A stretch of 64,000 nucleotides of DNA, taken from assembly GCA_902800025.1 (NCBI GenBank), contig CADCDA010000007.1, positions 26,452-90,451 of the forward strand, in the 5' to 3' direction. The translations under genes and the position numbers were made by a program. A model generated the notes under the pieces. That model was given only the letters and a program-made list of their open reading frames with translations, was not told the origin of the DNA and searched no databases. This document shows positions 17,578-25,967 of this stretch, one piece after another. The number at the start of each line of letters is the position of its first letter. Positions within the stretch are counted from its first letter, which is position 1. Source of the DNA: an uncultured Erysipelotrichaceae bacterium. GTDB lineage: Bacteria; Bacillota_I; Bacilli_A; RFN20; CAG-826.

Positions 17578-18375
17578 ATGCCAGATTATGTATATGCAAT
17601 TATAGGAATATCACTAATATTCATCTGTACCACTTTAGGTTCGTTATTAGTTTTTCTTTTAAAGAAAGACAAGGAATATAAAAAGTTAAATAGAATCTTT
17701 GTTGGCTTTGCAGCAGGCATTATGCTTTCTGCTTCTTTCTTTGGCCTTATCAAGCCAGCGATTGAAAGCGAAGTGACATATATGCCGACATGGGCAATTG
17801 TCGGTATTTCTATTGTCGCTGGATCATTATTCTTATGGGGAATCGATAAATTAGTTCCACACTTCCACATCAACGAAAATAAAGACGAAGGTTTACCGAG
17901 TAGAGGCTTGTCTAAAGAAAGCAAGATGTTCCTCGCTGTTACGATTCATAATATCCCAGAAGGTTTAGCTGTTGGAATTGCCTTTGGTGTTGCTCTTTCT
18001 CAAGTAGGAAGTTATGCGCTTTTATTGAGTGCCTTGTTCCTAGCAGTTGGCACAGGTATACAAAATATCCCAGAAGGCGCTGCTGTTGCTTTACCTATTA
18101 AAACCGAAACTGGAGGTTCATCTTTTAAAGCGTTCCTCTTTGGTATGTTTTCTGGAATCGTTGAGCCAATTGCGGCAGTAATTGGTTTATTCCTTGCAAT
18201 GCAAATTCAAGCGATTATGCCTTGGGCTTTAGCCTTTGCAGCAGGATGTATGATTTATGTTGTTGGTGAAGAAATGATTCCTGAAATGAAGGGTGAAGGA
18301 CACGACCACTTGGGTGTTTGGTCATTCATCATTGGATTCGTTGTCATGATGGCGTTAGATTGCATCCAATTTTAA
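17578..18375 (+). CDS. ZIP family divalent metal transporter
   Basis: 265 residues, about eight TM segments. The family signature helices carry HNIPEGLAVGIAFG (about 122-135) and QNIPEGAAVALPI (about 162-174), with the conserved His/Asn/Glu metal ligands; the second has Gln where the first has His. ZIP proteins import Zn2+, Fe2+ or Mn2+ into the cytoplasm. The His-containing cytoplasmic loop (PHFHINENKDE, about 98-108) is typical. A ribosome site AGGACGA lies 10 nt before ATG, with TACAAT further upstream. The ion specificity cannot be told. Confidence 0.9.
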   Translation: MPDYVYAIIGISLIFICTTLGSLLVFLLKKDKEYKKLNRIFVGFAAGIMLSASFFGLIKPAIESEVTYMPTWAIVGISIVAGSLFLWGIDKLVPHFHINENKDEGLPSRGLSKESKMFLAVTIHNIPEGLAVGIAFGVALSQVGSYALLLSALFLAVGTGIQNIPEGAAVALPIKTETGGSSFKAFLFGMFSGIVEPIAAVIGLFLAMQIQAIMPWALAFAAGCMIYVVGEEMIPEMKGEGHDHLGVWSFIIGFVVMMALDCIQF

Positions 18376-18432
18376 TTAATTTTTTTGTTACATAGAAAAC
18401 ATTATTTGCTAAAATAAAAAATACAATTAATT

Positions 18433-19806
18433 ATGGGACTTAGTTATAACATCTCATACACGATTACGTCGATTGTTATCTGCGCTGTTTTGTTATTCAT
18501 TGTTTCAGTCATGTACTCTTCAACGAATATCGTCAGCAAAAGGTATAAGTATTTTCTTATTTCTGCAATCGTCATGTTTGTATTTAATATTTGTACAGTA
18601 CTAACGATTGATTTTGCAGATCGTATTCCTGTTGATTTTAATATCTTCTTAAACGGAATGTATTTCTTAGCCTCAACAGTAGTGGCGCTTCTTTTCTTAT
18701 ATTACTGTATGTCTGTTGCTTTAGTTGACACTTCAAAAGAAAAAAGAAGAGTGTTCGCTATTGTTAATCTTGGCTTATTAGTTATATTTGTAATTAGCTT
18801 AATTGTTAACCACTTCTTAGGATTTTACTTTAATTTCTTTAGTGGAAAATACACCCATGGTGACGCCTATTATTTTGTTGATGTGGTGTTTATCATTTAT
18901 GTTATTGAATCTTTGGTGTTATTTATCATCAAAAGAAAGAAATTTAATAATCGCCAAAAAGCAGCGACTATTTTATTCTATGTTTCTTTCTTTGCGATGT
19001 TCATCTTACAACTCGTTGTTTTCCCAAATATCCTATTAAGCGATTTCGGAACTGCTTTAGGAGCTTTACTCGTCTTCTTCTCTGTTGAAACACCTGACTA
19101 TGTTAATCTTGTTAAGACATTAGATGAACTCAATGAACTTAAAGCATCTTTAGAGATTCAAGTCACAGAGAGAACTAAAGAGTTAGATAAAGAAAAAGAA
19201 TCATATGAAGAGTTAACTCTAGAAACCCTTTCCTCTTTAGCGGTCTTAGTCGATGCTAAAGACCATTACACGAATGGTCACTCGTTTAGAGTGGCAGCTT
19301 ATGCGAAAGGCATGGCAAAGATGATGGATCGTTCATTAATCGATCCAGAGCAATTATATTTTGCGGGATTAATCCACGATGTTGGTAAAGTCGGTATAAG
19401 TGAATCTATTCTTACTAAACCTGGAAAACTCACTGAAAAGGAATTTGAAACTATTAAATCTCATTCCGCAGTTGGAGGAGAAATTCTTAAAGGCATTAAA
19501 CAATTTAAGATTTTCCAAGAAGTCGCTAGAAGCCATCATGAAAGATATGACGGTAAAGGTTATCCAGACAAATTAAAAGGAGAGGATATTCCTCTTCCAG
19601 CTAGAATAGTGACTATCTGCGATACCTTTGATGCGATGACTAGCGATAGAGTCTACCATAAAGCGTTAAAAGATGATGTCGCAATTAAAGAATTACTTGA
19701 TAATAAAGGCACTCAATTCGATCCAGAATTAGTGGACCTCTTCGTCAAGTTATACAATTCATTCCCAGATTCAATTAGTAACCATATTGATGAATTAAAA
19801 GCGTAA
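18433..19806 (+). CDS. membrane-bound HD-GYP domain c-di-GMP phosphodiesterase
   Basis: 457 residues. The first about 220 residues form seven hydrophobic segments (a histidine-kinase-type sensor-like membrane domain), followed by a short coiled coil (about 228-260) and an HD-GYP domain (about 262-450). The catalytic features are intact: HDVGK (about 318-322), HHERYDGKGYP (about 373-383) and DTFDAMTSDR (about 401-410). It should hydrolyse c-di-GMP to pGpG or GMP in response to a membrane signal. A GGDEF cyclase at 27230-28261 offers the opposite activity. No ribosome site; TACAAT at 18422-18427 lies 5 nt before ATG. Confidence 0.9.
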   Translation: MGLSYNISYTITSIVICAVLLFIVSVMYSSTNIVSKRYKYFLISAIVMFVFNICTVLTIDFADRIPVDFNIFLNGMYFLASTVVALLFLYYCMSVALVDTSKEKRRVFAIVNLGLLVIFVISLIVNHFLGFYFNFFSGKYTHGDAYYFVDVVFIIYVIESLVLFIIKRKKFNNRQKAATILFYVSFFAMFILQLVVFPNILLSDFGTALGALLVFFSVETPDYVNLVKTLDELNELKASLEIQVTERTKELDKEKESYEELTLETLSSLAVLVDAKDHYTNGHSFRVAAYAKGMAKMMDRSLIDPEQLYFAGLIHDVGKVGISESILTKPGKLTEKEFETIKSHSAVGGEILKGIKQFKIFQEVARSHHERYDGKGYPDKLKGEDIPLPARIVTICDTFDAMTSDRVYHKALKDDVAIKELLDNKGTQFDPELVDLFVKLYNSFPDSISNHIDELKA

Positions 19807-19930
19807 GAAAGCCAACGAATTATTTATAGTCGTTGGTTTTTATATATTCAAAGAATATTATTTTTTGTGTTTCTATCAATATATTTTCTATCGTGATAGA
19901 ATATATATGTTAACGAAAGGAAATTCCTAT

Positions 19931-21226
19931 ATGTATGAACCAAAAATGGAATTAACCTTGGAACAACGAGAAATCCTTGAAGGAAAGCAAGGAGAAGTCA
20001 TGGCCAAAATCATGGAAACAGTAGTGATGTTTGGTGATATTTTTGGCGCTCCAAGATTAGTGAAAGTAACACACGATGATGGTCATTTAGTGACCTCTTT
20101 TGGCATCAAGTTATTGAAACCTCTATTTTCGACGATGGATCAAATCATCGGAGAGGGTATTACCACAAAAGGACACTTTACTGTTGATCCTCGTCCAATT
20201 GATTATCAAAACGTTAAATGTAATTTATTAGAGAAACTCGTTTTCTCAAAAATTATGTACGCGAAACAAGAGATGTATGAGGAACAATTAAGAAAAGTTG
20301 GTCTAAAAGATAGTAACGCTTTCTCTTGTGCGTCTTATTTACCTGAAATCGGTAATGTTCCTAAAGAAGGAGATATCCTTTCTTGGGCTGAAAGTAGTGC
20401 GGTTGTTTTTGCTAATTCAGTATTAGGAGCAAGATGCAATCGTAATTCAGGAATGATTGAACTATTTGGCTCTATCTTAGGATATGTTCCTGAATTCGGC
20501 TTTTTAACCGATGAAGGAAGAAAAGCAAAATGGAAAGTCATTATTAAATGTAAAGAAATCCCAGAAGCACAAATCTTGGGTTCTGCAATTGGTATGAAAG
20601 TTATGGAAGATGTTCCATATGTCATCGGTTTAGATAAACTAATCGGTAACGAATTAGATGAAAAGACTATTGGATATCTTAAAGACTTTGGCGCCGCCAC
20701 AGCCTCTAATGGTGCGGTTGGACTATATCATATTGATGGATTAACTCCAGAAGCAAAGAAATATGGAGAAAAACTCATCCTTAAAGATGCAAAAGAATAC
20801 ATTATTGATGATGAAGAAATCGAAAGAGTGTATCGTTCTTATCCAATTATGTGGAAGAAACCAGAAAAGAAAGGAAATCTCGTCTTTATCGGTTGTCCAC
20901 ATTTGACATTTGAGCAACTCAATCGTTGGACAGATAGAATTGTTAACGGATTAAAAGAAACAGGAAAGAAGAAAGTTGTTGTAAGAACTATTATGACAAC
21001 CGCTCCTGATATCGCTGATAAGTTTAAGAAAACACCGAAATATCAAGAATTAATGGCGACCGGTGTCAAACTAACAACGATTTGTCCTTTGATGTACACT
21101 AATAACCCATTAACTAAATCGAGAAGAATATATACTAGCTCAAATAAGTTAAGAACTTATTCCTGCGCTAGATACGCAAAAGACCAAGAAATATTAGACT
21201 TTGTCGTCGGAAAGGCGGGTAAGTAA
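19931..21226 (+). CDS. aconitase X (AcnX) catalytic subunit
   Basis: 431 residues. It matches the large domain of AcnX, Fe-dependent hydro-lyases; the two-subunit form includes cis-3-hydroxy-L-proline dehydratase in bacteria and phosphomevalonate dehydratase in archaea. Characteristic segments are LSWAESSAVVFANSVLGARC (about 153-172), FIGCPHLTFEQL (about 320-331) and TTICPLMYTNNP (about 386-397), which carry conserved Cys residues likely to bind the Fe or Fe-S centre. The start at 19931 is preferred over upstream options because GAAAGGAA lies 8 nt upstream. The small subunit begins 1 bp after its stop. The substrate is unknown. Confidence 0.85.
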   Translation: MYEPKMELTLEQREILEGKQGEVMAKIMETVVMFGDIFGAPRLVKVTHDDGHLVTSFGIKLLKPLFSTMDQIIGEGITTKGHFTVDPRPIDYQNVKCNLLEKLVFSKIMYAKQEMYEEQLRKVGLKDSNAFSCASYLPEIGNVPKEGDILSWAESSAVVFANSVLGARCNRNSGMIELFGSILGYVPEFGFLTDEGRKAKWKVIIKCKEIPEAQILGSAIGMKVMEDVPYVIGLDKLIGNELDEKTIGYLKDFGAATASNGAVGLYHIDGLTPEAKKYGEKLILKDAKEYIIDDEEIERVYRSYPIMWKKPEKKGNLVFIGCPHLTFEQLNRWTDRIVNGLKETGKKKVVVRTIMTTAPDIADKFKKTPKYQELMATGVKLTTICPLMYTNNPLTKSRRIYTSSNKLRTYSCARYAKDQEILDFVVGKAGK

Positions 21227-21227
21227 G

Positions 21228-21671
21228 ATGAAAACTTATAAAGGACGTGTTATTGCTGGAGGAACCTTTAAAGGTGAAGCCGCAGTATCTCATCAAGGAT
21301 TTAACACTTTAGCGTCATTCCAAAAAAGCGCACTCAAAAACGCAAAAGAAGTCTATGTTTCTGATCAAAACAACAAAGATTTATTTGGCGTTAATATTAC
21401 TGGCAAAGCTTTATGCTTACCAATTACTATCGGAAGCACTACTGGTGGACTTGTTATTCAAACAGTATGTCAAATGGGTATTGCCCCAGCGTGTTTCTTA
21501 TTTTCAGAATCAATCGATTCTTTAGCGGCTTCAGGTATCGTTTTAGCGAAGATTTGGGAGAATTCCCCAGTTATCGCAATCGATCGACTTGGGCAAGAGT
21601 TCTTAGATAACACTAAGACTGGCGATAAGATTGAAGTTAAAGAAGATGGAACAGTTATAGTGGGAGAATAA
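21228..21671 (+). CDS. aconitase X swivel-domain (DUF126) subunit
   Basis: 147 residues, matching the AcnX swivelling small domain (DUF126), with the conserved core LPITIGSTTGGLVIQTVCQM (about residues 64-83) and PVIAIDRLG near 119-127. It pairs with the large subunit at 19931-21226 to build the active site. The ATG at 21228 is 1 bp after the upstream stop; an in-frame TTG at 21201 is ignored because it would overlap the large subunit and lacks a ribosome site. Three bases separate it from the flavoenzyme gene. Confidence 0.88.
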   Translation: MKTYKGRVIAGGTFKGEAAVSHQGFNTLASFQKSALKNAKEVYVSDQNNKDLFGVNITGKALCLPITIGSTTGGLVIQTVCQMGIAPACFLFSESIDSLAASGIVLAKIWENSPVIAIDRLGQEFLDNTKTGDKIEVKEDGTVIVGE

Positions 21672-21674
21672 CAT

Positions 21675-23726
21675 ATGAGAAAAGAATTAGAGCCATTATT
21701 AACCCCTTGGAAAATTGGTAATGTTGAAATTAAAAATAGAATCGTTTTGACTTCCATGGGTGGTACTGACCTATTTGGTTGGATGGAAATGAACCACTTT
21801 GATAAAGATGGTGCAAGATTCATTTTAGAAGTCGCTAAAAATAACTGCGGTCTTCTTCTTCCTGGTTGTCAACCAGTGTATAACCCAATGTTCGGACAAT
21901 GGTTATATAAGAACACGAAGATGTTTGAAGATTTAAAAAATTGGATGCCTGAATTCCATAAGACAGGAGCAAAATTATTCATTCAATTAACAGCGGGCTT
22001 TGGTAGAAGCTTCACTGTTAGTGAAATGATGGAAAAACTCTATAACAATAAGATTCTTAGAGTACTTTCTAAACCAGTCATGGATTTAGATAAGATTACT
22101 GCTTCTGCTTCGCCTTCTCCAAATAGATGGTCAGATAAGTTACCATCTAGAGAAATGACAAAAGAAGAAATCGAATTCTTTATTCAAGCATTCGCTAAAA
22201 GCGCAAAGCTATGCAAAGATGCAGGTGTTGACGGTGTTGAAGTCCACGCTGTTCATGAAGGATACCTTCTTGACCAATTCACATTAAAATATGTCAATAA
22301 GAGAACTGATGAATATGGTGGATCATTAGAAAACAGATATCGCTTTGCGATTGAAATCGTTAAAGCCATCAAAAAAGAGTGTGGAGACGATTTTCCAGTC
22401 TCATTAAGATATTCTGTCGTCTCAAAGACAAAAGGCTTCAGAGAAGGCGCTTTACCTGGTGAAAAATACGAAGAAGTCGGTCGTGACTTTGATGAATCAA
22501 TTAAAGCGGCAAAATTATTACAAGAAGCGGGATACGACATGCTTAACTGTGATAATGGAACTTATGATGCATGGTATTGGGCTCATCCTCCAATTTATAT
22601 GCCTGAAAACTGTAATCTTGAATTAGTTGAAAAGTTAAAACCTTATGTTGATATTCCCGTTGTCGCTGCTGGAAGAATGACTCTTGAAGCAGGGGCTAAG
22701 AGTGTTGAACAAGGAAAACTTGATGGTGTTGGTTTTGCACGTAACTTCTTAGCGGACCCAGAATGGTTCACTAAAGTGTTAAACGATGAAGAGCAAGAAA
22801 TTAGACCATGTATTCTTTGCCATAATGGTTGTTTCAATATGTGTCATTATAAGGGAGTGCCAAACGATCAAGATTTAAGCGATTCATTACATCTATCTAG
22901 ATGTGCAGTTAACGCGGAAATGATGCAGTGGAATAAACACTATATCGAAAAAACTAGTAATCCAAAGACCGTCCACATCGTTGGTGGTGGTATTGGAGGC
23001 ATGGAAGCTGCTCGTGTCCTTAAATTAAGAGGACATAATCCTATCATCTATGAAAAGAGTGATGTTTTAGGAGGAACATTTATTCCTGCTAGTAACGAAT
23101 CCTATAAAGGAAAATTAAGACAATTACTTACTTGGTATCGTTATCAAATGGATAAACTTCAAATTGAAGTTAGATATAACACTGAAGTTAAGGACATTAA
23201 AGAGTTCAATGGTGAACCAGTTATTATCGCAACAGGTAGTAAAGCCAGAATCTTAAATGTTCCTGGAAAAGAAAAGATGATTGAAGCTTGCGATTATCTT
23301 AACGGTAAAGAAGTTGGTAAAACTGTCGCTGTTATCGGTGGTGGTCTTACAGGCTCAGAAATCGCATATGAACTCGAATTACAAGGTAAGAAACCGCTTA
23401 TAATCGAAATGAAAGACGATTTAATTGCCCAAAAAGGAGTCTGTCTTGCTAACTCTTCTTACTTAAGAGAATACTTCGCTTATAAGAAAGTTCCAGTGTA
23501 CTTAAGCACTAAACTAAAAGAAGTTAAGGACGGATCAATTATCGTCACTAACGAAAAAGGTGAAGACATCGAACTTCAATGTGACTCTGTTATCTCTTCT
23601 GTTGGATACATTTCAACTCCACTCGTGGAAAAAGGAAAAAACACTTATTTAGTTGGTGACTGCTTACAAGTCGGCAACCTTAGAAGTGTTATCTGGAGAG
23701 CGTACGAAGTCGCCATGAAGATCTAA
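21675..23726 (+). CDS. OYE-family Fe-S flavin ene-reductase (2,4-dienoyl-CoA reductase / enoate reductase-like)
   Basis: 683 residues, the usual length for the three-domain family. The N-terminal FMN barrel (1-about 360) carries VHAVHEGYLLDQFTLKYVNK (about 190-209) and RTDEYGGS. Cys residues CILCHNGCFNMC (about 377-388) with a further Cys near 409 bind a [4Fe-4S] cluster. The C-terminal half has the FAD motif VGGGIGGMEAARVL (about 437-450) and the NAD(P)H motif VIGGGLTGSEIA (about 552-563). Relatives reduce activated C=C bonds. It is 3 bp behind the AcnX subunits, so a dehydrate-then-reduce pathway is likely. A terminator follows. Confidence 0.88.
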   Translation: MRKELEPLLTPWKIGNVEIKNRIVLTSMGGTDLFGWMEMNHFDKDGARFILEVAKNNCGLLLPGCQPVYNPMFGQWLYKNTKMFEDLKNWMPEFHKTGAKLFIQLTAGFGRSFTVSEMMEKLYNNKILRVLSKPVMDLDKITASASPSPNRWSDKLPSREMTKEEIEFFIQAFAKSAKLCKDAGVDGVEVHAVHEGYLLDQFTLKYVNKRTDEYGGSLENRYRFAIEIVKAIKKECGDDFPVSLRYSVVSKTKGFREGALPGEKYEEVGRDFDESIKAAKLLQEAGYDMLNCDNGTYDAWYWAHPPIYMPENCNLELVEKLKPYVDIPVVAAGRMTLEAGAKSVEQGKLDGVGFARNFLADPEWFTKVLNDEEQEIRPCILCHNGCFNMCHYKGVPNDQDLSDSLHLSRCAVNAEMMQWNKHYIEKTSNPKTVHIVGGGIGGMEAARVLKLRGHNPIIYEKSDVLGGTFIPASNESYKGKLRQLLTWYRYQMDKLQIEVRYNTEVKDIKEFNGEPVIIATGSKARILNVPGKEKMIEACDYLNGKEVGKTVAVIGGGLTGSEIAYELELQGKKPLIIEMKDDLIAQKGVCLANSSYLREYFAYKKVPVYLSTKLKEVKDGSIIVTNEKGEDIELQCDSVISSVGYISTPLVEKGKNTYLVGDCLQVGNLRSVIWRAYEVAMKI

Positions 23727-23741
23727 TAATCTTCTAAAGTT

Positions 23742-23767
23742 AACCACCCTCTGGGTGGTTTTCTTTT
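23742..23767 (+). terminator. rho-independent terminator of the AcnX operon
   Basis: AACCACCC (23742-23749) pairs with GGGTGGTT (23753-23760) around a 3-nt loop, followed by a T-rich run. Confidence 0.88.
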
Positions 23768-23816
23768 ATATATGAAAAAAGTTTAAGAATTTTATTAAAA
23801 ATTTCGATCTTTTTGA

Positions 23817-23844
23817 CTCCTTTAATAAATAGGAGGACTTTTTT
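23817..23844 (+). promoter_or_regulatory. Shine-Dalgarno-sequestering hairpin with U-run ahead of paralogue B
   Basis: CTCCT (23817-23821) pairs with the AGGAG of the ribosome site (23831-23835) around a 9-nt loop; six T residues precede the ATG at 23845. It matches the leader of paralogue A (3110-3136) in layout and largely in sequence. Confidence 0.5.
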
Positions 23845-25110
23845 ATGACCCAAACAATAAAATACAAAACAGAAGATATCGAACTAGACATCAATTACTC
23901 ACCTGAAGATAAAACAGTGTGGTTAACCCAAAAACAAATTGCGACGTTATTTGGTAAAGCGCGTTCCGCTATAATTTGGCATATCAAAAACATAATAACA
24001 GAGACTACCGATTCTGATGTTGAAACCATCAACACTACACCCCATCGAAGCGTTGACAAAATTGACACTTCCCCCCTTAGATGTGTCAAAAAACTTGACA
24101 TACCTACCAATAAAATGATTAAGCATTATGACCTAGAAACAGTGCTTGAAATAGGTCGTAGAATAGGTTCTGATAGAGGCTTATTACTTAAGAATTTCGT
24201 TGATGATTATTTAAACCAAGAAGTAGTAGATAATAAGCAGGATATTATTATGTATAATAATGGTAATATCAAATTAGATGTCAAAATATCTCCAGATGAA
24301 GACACTGTATGGCTTAATCAAGCTCAGATTGCAGAGCTATTTGAAACAGCAAGACAAAACATAACAATGCATATTAATAACATTTACGAAATAGGCGAAT
24401 TAGAAATGACGTCAACTTGTAAGGATTTCTTACTAGTTCAACTTGAAGGAGGCCGAAAAGTTAATAGAAAAATTGCATATTATAACCTCGATATGATCAT
24501 TTCATTAGGCTATAGAGTCAACACTTCTCGAGGTATCGAATTTAGAAGATGGGCCACTAATGTATTAAAGAGATATTTATATAATGGATATGTAATTGAT
24601 GAAGAACGAATTGCAATAACCAAAAGTGTAACTAATTTAGAAAGCGAAGTTGAAAGAATTAAAGAGCAAATAAAAGACATCAAAGAAAAGACATTCACTG
24701 AGCCAATAAAAGAGAAATTATTTCGTAACGGAGAGTTTTTTGATTCGAGAGAACTGCTTTCTTCTATTGTTGAGAACGCAAAAGAATCAATAGTTATTAT
24801 CGACCCTTATTTTGATATTGTTAGTTTGTCGTATTTAAAAAACGTTTCGAAGTCAGTGCATATAAAAGTTGTTCGTTCTTTACGAGGCCATTTAAGCAAA
24901 GAAGATTTAAGAGCTTTTAGAAGACAGTATCGTGATATCTATGTGACATTTGATGAGACGTTTCACGATAGATTTATCATAATAGATAAAAGAGATTGCT
25001 ACTTACTTGGAACATCAACTAATGGATTGGGGAAAAGAACATCTGCTATTATTCAGATTACAAACGAAAGAATCATCAATGATTTACTCGATATATTAAA
25101 AACTAAATAA
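23845..25110 (+). CDS. RhuM/ORF6N-like protein with two N-terminal modules and a PLD-like domain (paralogue B)
   Basis: 421 residues, collinear with paralogue A (1841-3109). Modules span about 8-125 and 138-250. The junction around residues 127-158 is nearly identical in both proteins, while the linkers at 52-90 and 186-200 are different. The module 1 linker has an 11-residue tandem repeat (64-74 and 75-85). Module 2 ends with AYYNLDMIISLGYRV (211-225). The C-terminal domain carries HDRFIIID (about 375-382), an H-x-R-x4-D variant of the PLD motif, and LLGTSTNGLG. The last 8 bp overlap the convergent gene at 25103. The AGGAGG site 8-10 nt before ATG fixes the start. Confidence 0.75.
   Translation: MTQTIKYKTEDIELDINYSPEDKTVWLTQKQIATLFGKARSAIIWHIKNIITETTDSDVETINTTPHRSVDKIDTSPLRCVKKLDIPTNKMIKHYDLETVLEIGRRIGSDRGLLLKNFVDDYLNQEVVDNKQDIIMYNNGNIKLDVKISPDEDTVWLNQAQIAELFETARQNITMHINNIYEIGELEMTSTCKDFLLVQLEGGRKVNRKIAYYNLDMIISLGYRVNTSRGIEFRRWATNVLKRYLYNGYVIDEERIAITKSVTNLESEVERIKEQIKDIKEKTFTEPIKEKLFRNGEFFDSRELLSSIVENAKESIVIIDPYFDIVSLSYLKNVSKSVHIKVVRSLRGHLSKEDLRAFRRQYRDIYVTFDETFHDRFIIIDKRDCYLLGTSTNGLGKRTSAIIQITNERIINDLLDILKTK
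24062..24100 (+). repeat. inverted and direct repeats in variable linker, paralogue B module 1
   Basis: TGTCAA (24084-24089) and TTGACA (24095-24100) are perfectly complementary around a 5-nt loop; GTGTCAA (24083-24089) is also complementary to TTGACAC (24062-24068). They sit in codons of the 11-residue tandem repeat. Confidence 0.6.
24416..24438 (+). repeat. inverted repeat in variable linker, paralogue B module 2
   Basis: GTAAG (24419-24423) and CTTAC (24429-24433) flank a 5-nt loop, and the complementarity continues outward with one mismatch to ACT/AGT. It has the same place and loop size as in module 2 of paralogue A. Confidence 0.55.
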
Positions 25111-25771
25111 CTCCACAAGGGATAAGTACGATTAATAAAACTGCGACTAAAGCCCATTCAGAAATTAAGAATATCTTTCTTACTTTTGGTTTCATGTCAG
25201 GGACATAGTTACTAGCGAGGAAGAATGGAATATAAGTGGTAATAAATACAGGAAGGACACCCCACCAAGGATAAACCCAAATAAATGAGCCGTTTGATGT
25301 TCCTGCTAAGAACGATTCAAATAATGCGAATAGCAAAGCCATTGATAGACATCCAACTAAGCGGCATGGGATACCTTTAAATTTGCCAAAGGCAAACCAT
25401 CTTTTTGTGCGATCTTTCGGTAGCATTTTAAAAGATATAATACCCGCTAAAGAGAACATCATTGATAATTCCCAAGAAACACCAATTAATAGAATAAAGG
25501 TGGTGGAATTATTTGATACTGACCAAAGTGGATAACCTGTGGCCTTTCCGATAATTGCGTTCATGATTTCATATAACCAGTGAACACCATATAAAGCTAA
25601 ACCAGCAAAAACGGTTTCCCAGTTCTTTTTATGAATTTCTGACCAGTAAACATAAAAGACGACCGCGAGGATGAAGATGAATGTCCAGTTGAAGTTTTCT
25701 GTGCTTCTAACTTTGATTGCATCAACAAGGTCTTTTGCGGCTTGTGAACCGTCACCCCAAAACTTAAACAT
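25103..25771 (-). CDS. multi-pass membrane protein of unknown function
   Basis: 222 residues with about six TM helices and no recognised domain. A GGAGGCG ribosome site lies 6 nt before ATG. It is divergent from a TetR regulator; the shared intergenic region has a TATAAT on this strand (25918-25913) next to a CGACA/TGTCG palindrome, so it is probably the regulator's target. A terminator-like hairpin lies in its leader. Conserved-looking features include Trp-rich loops (WVYPWWGV near 166-173). A transport or membrane-enzyme role is possible but unsupported. Confidence 0.7.
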   Translation of the reverse strand: MFKFWGDGSQAAKDLVDAIKVRSTENFNWTFIFILAVVFYVYWSEIHKKNWETVFAGLALYGVHWLYEIMNAIIGKATGYPLWSVSNNSTTFILLIGVSWELSMMFSLAGIISFKMLPKDRTKRWFAFGKFKGIPCRLVGCLSMALLFALFESFLAGTSNGSFIWVYPWWGVLPVFITTYIPFFLASNYVPDMKPKVRKIFLISEWALVAVLLIVLIPCGVI

Positions 25772-25844
25772 TTTAACGCCTCCAAATTGTTAAAAATATT
25801 GTAGCTATGAATTTTTCTTCTTTTTCATTGTAATCTTTTTAGAA

Positions 25845-25876
25845 TAAAAAAACCATCTCATCATGGAAAGAGATGG
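25845..25876 (-). terminator. terminator-like hairpin in the leader of the membrane-protein gene
   Basis: On the minus strand 25876-25870 pairs with 25859-25853 (7 bp) and is followed by a run of seven U residues. No minus-strand gene ends here; the hairpin lies between the predicted promoter (25918-25913) and the ATG at 25771, so it could act as an attenuator or protect against antisense read-through. Confidence 0.55.
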
Positions 25877-25912
25877 CCGTAGAGTGAGAAGATTTTTCTT
25901 CTTTATGCTATT

Positions 25913-25950
25913 ATTATACCGACACATGTCGAAATGAAAAACCGACACAT
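25913..25950. promoter_or_regulatory. TetR operator region
   Basis: CGACA-CA-TGTCG at 25920-25931 is an inverted repeat, and ACCGACACAT occurs twice as a direct repeat (25918-25927 and 25941-25950, 23 bp apart). The palindrome touches the minus-strand -10 (25918-25913), and the second copy lies 18 bp before the tetR-type ATG. This fits autoregulation and repression of the divergent gene. Confidence 0.6.
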
Positions 25951-25967
25951 TTAAGAAAGAGTCGAAT

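Noticed and set aside
24062..24100. TTGACA strings as internal -35 promoter elements
   Set aside because: They fall within the coding tandem repeat of paralogue B and no suitably spaced -10 follows.
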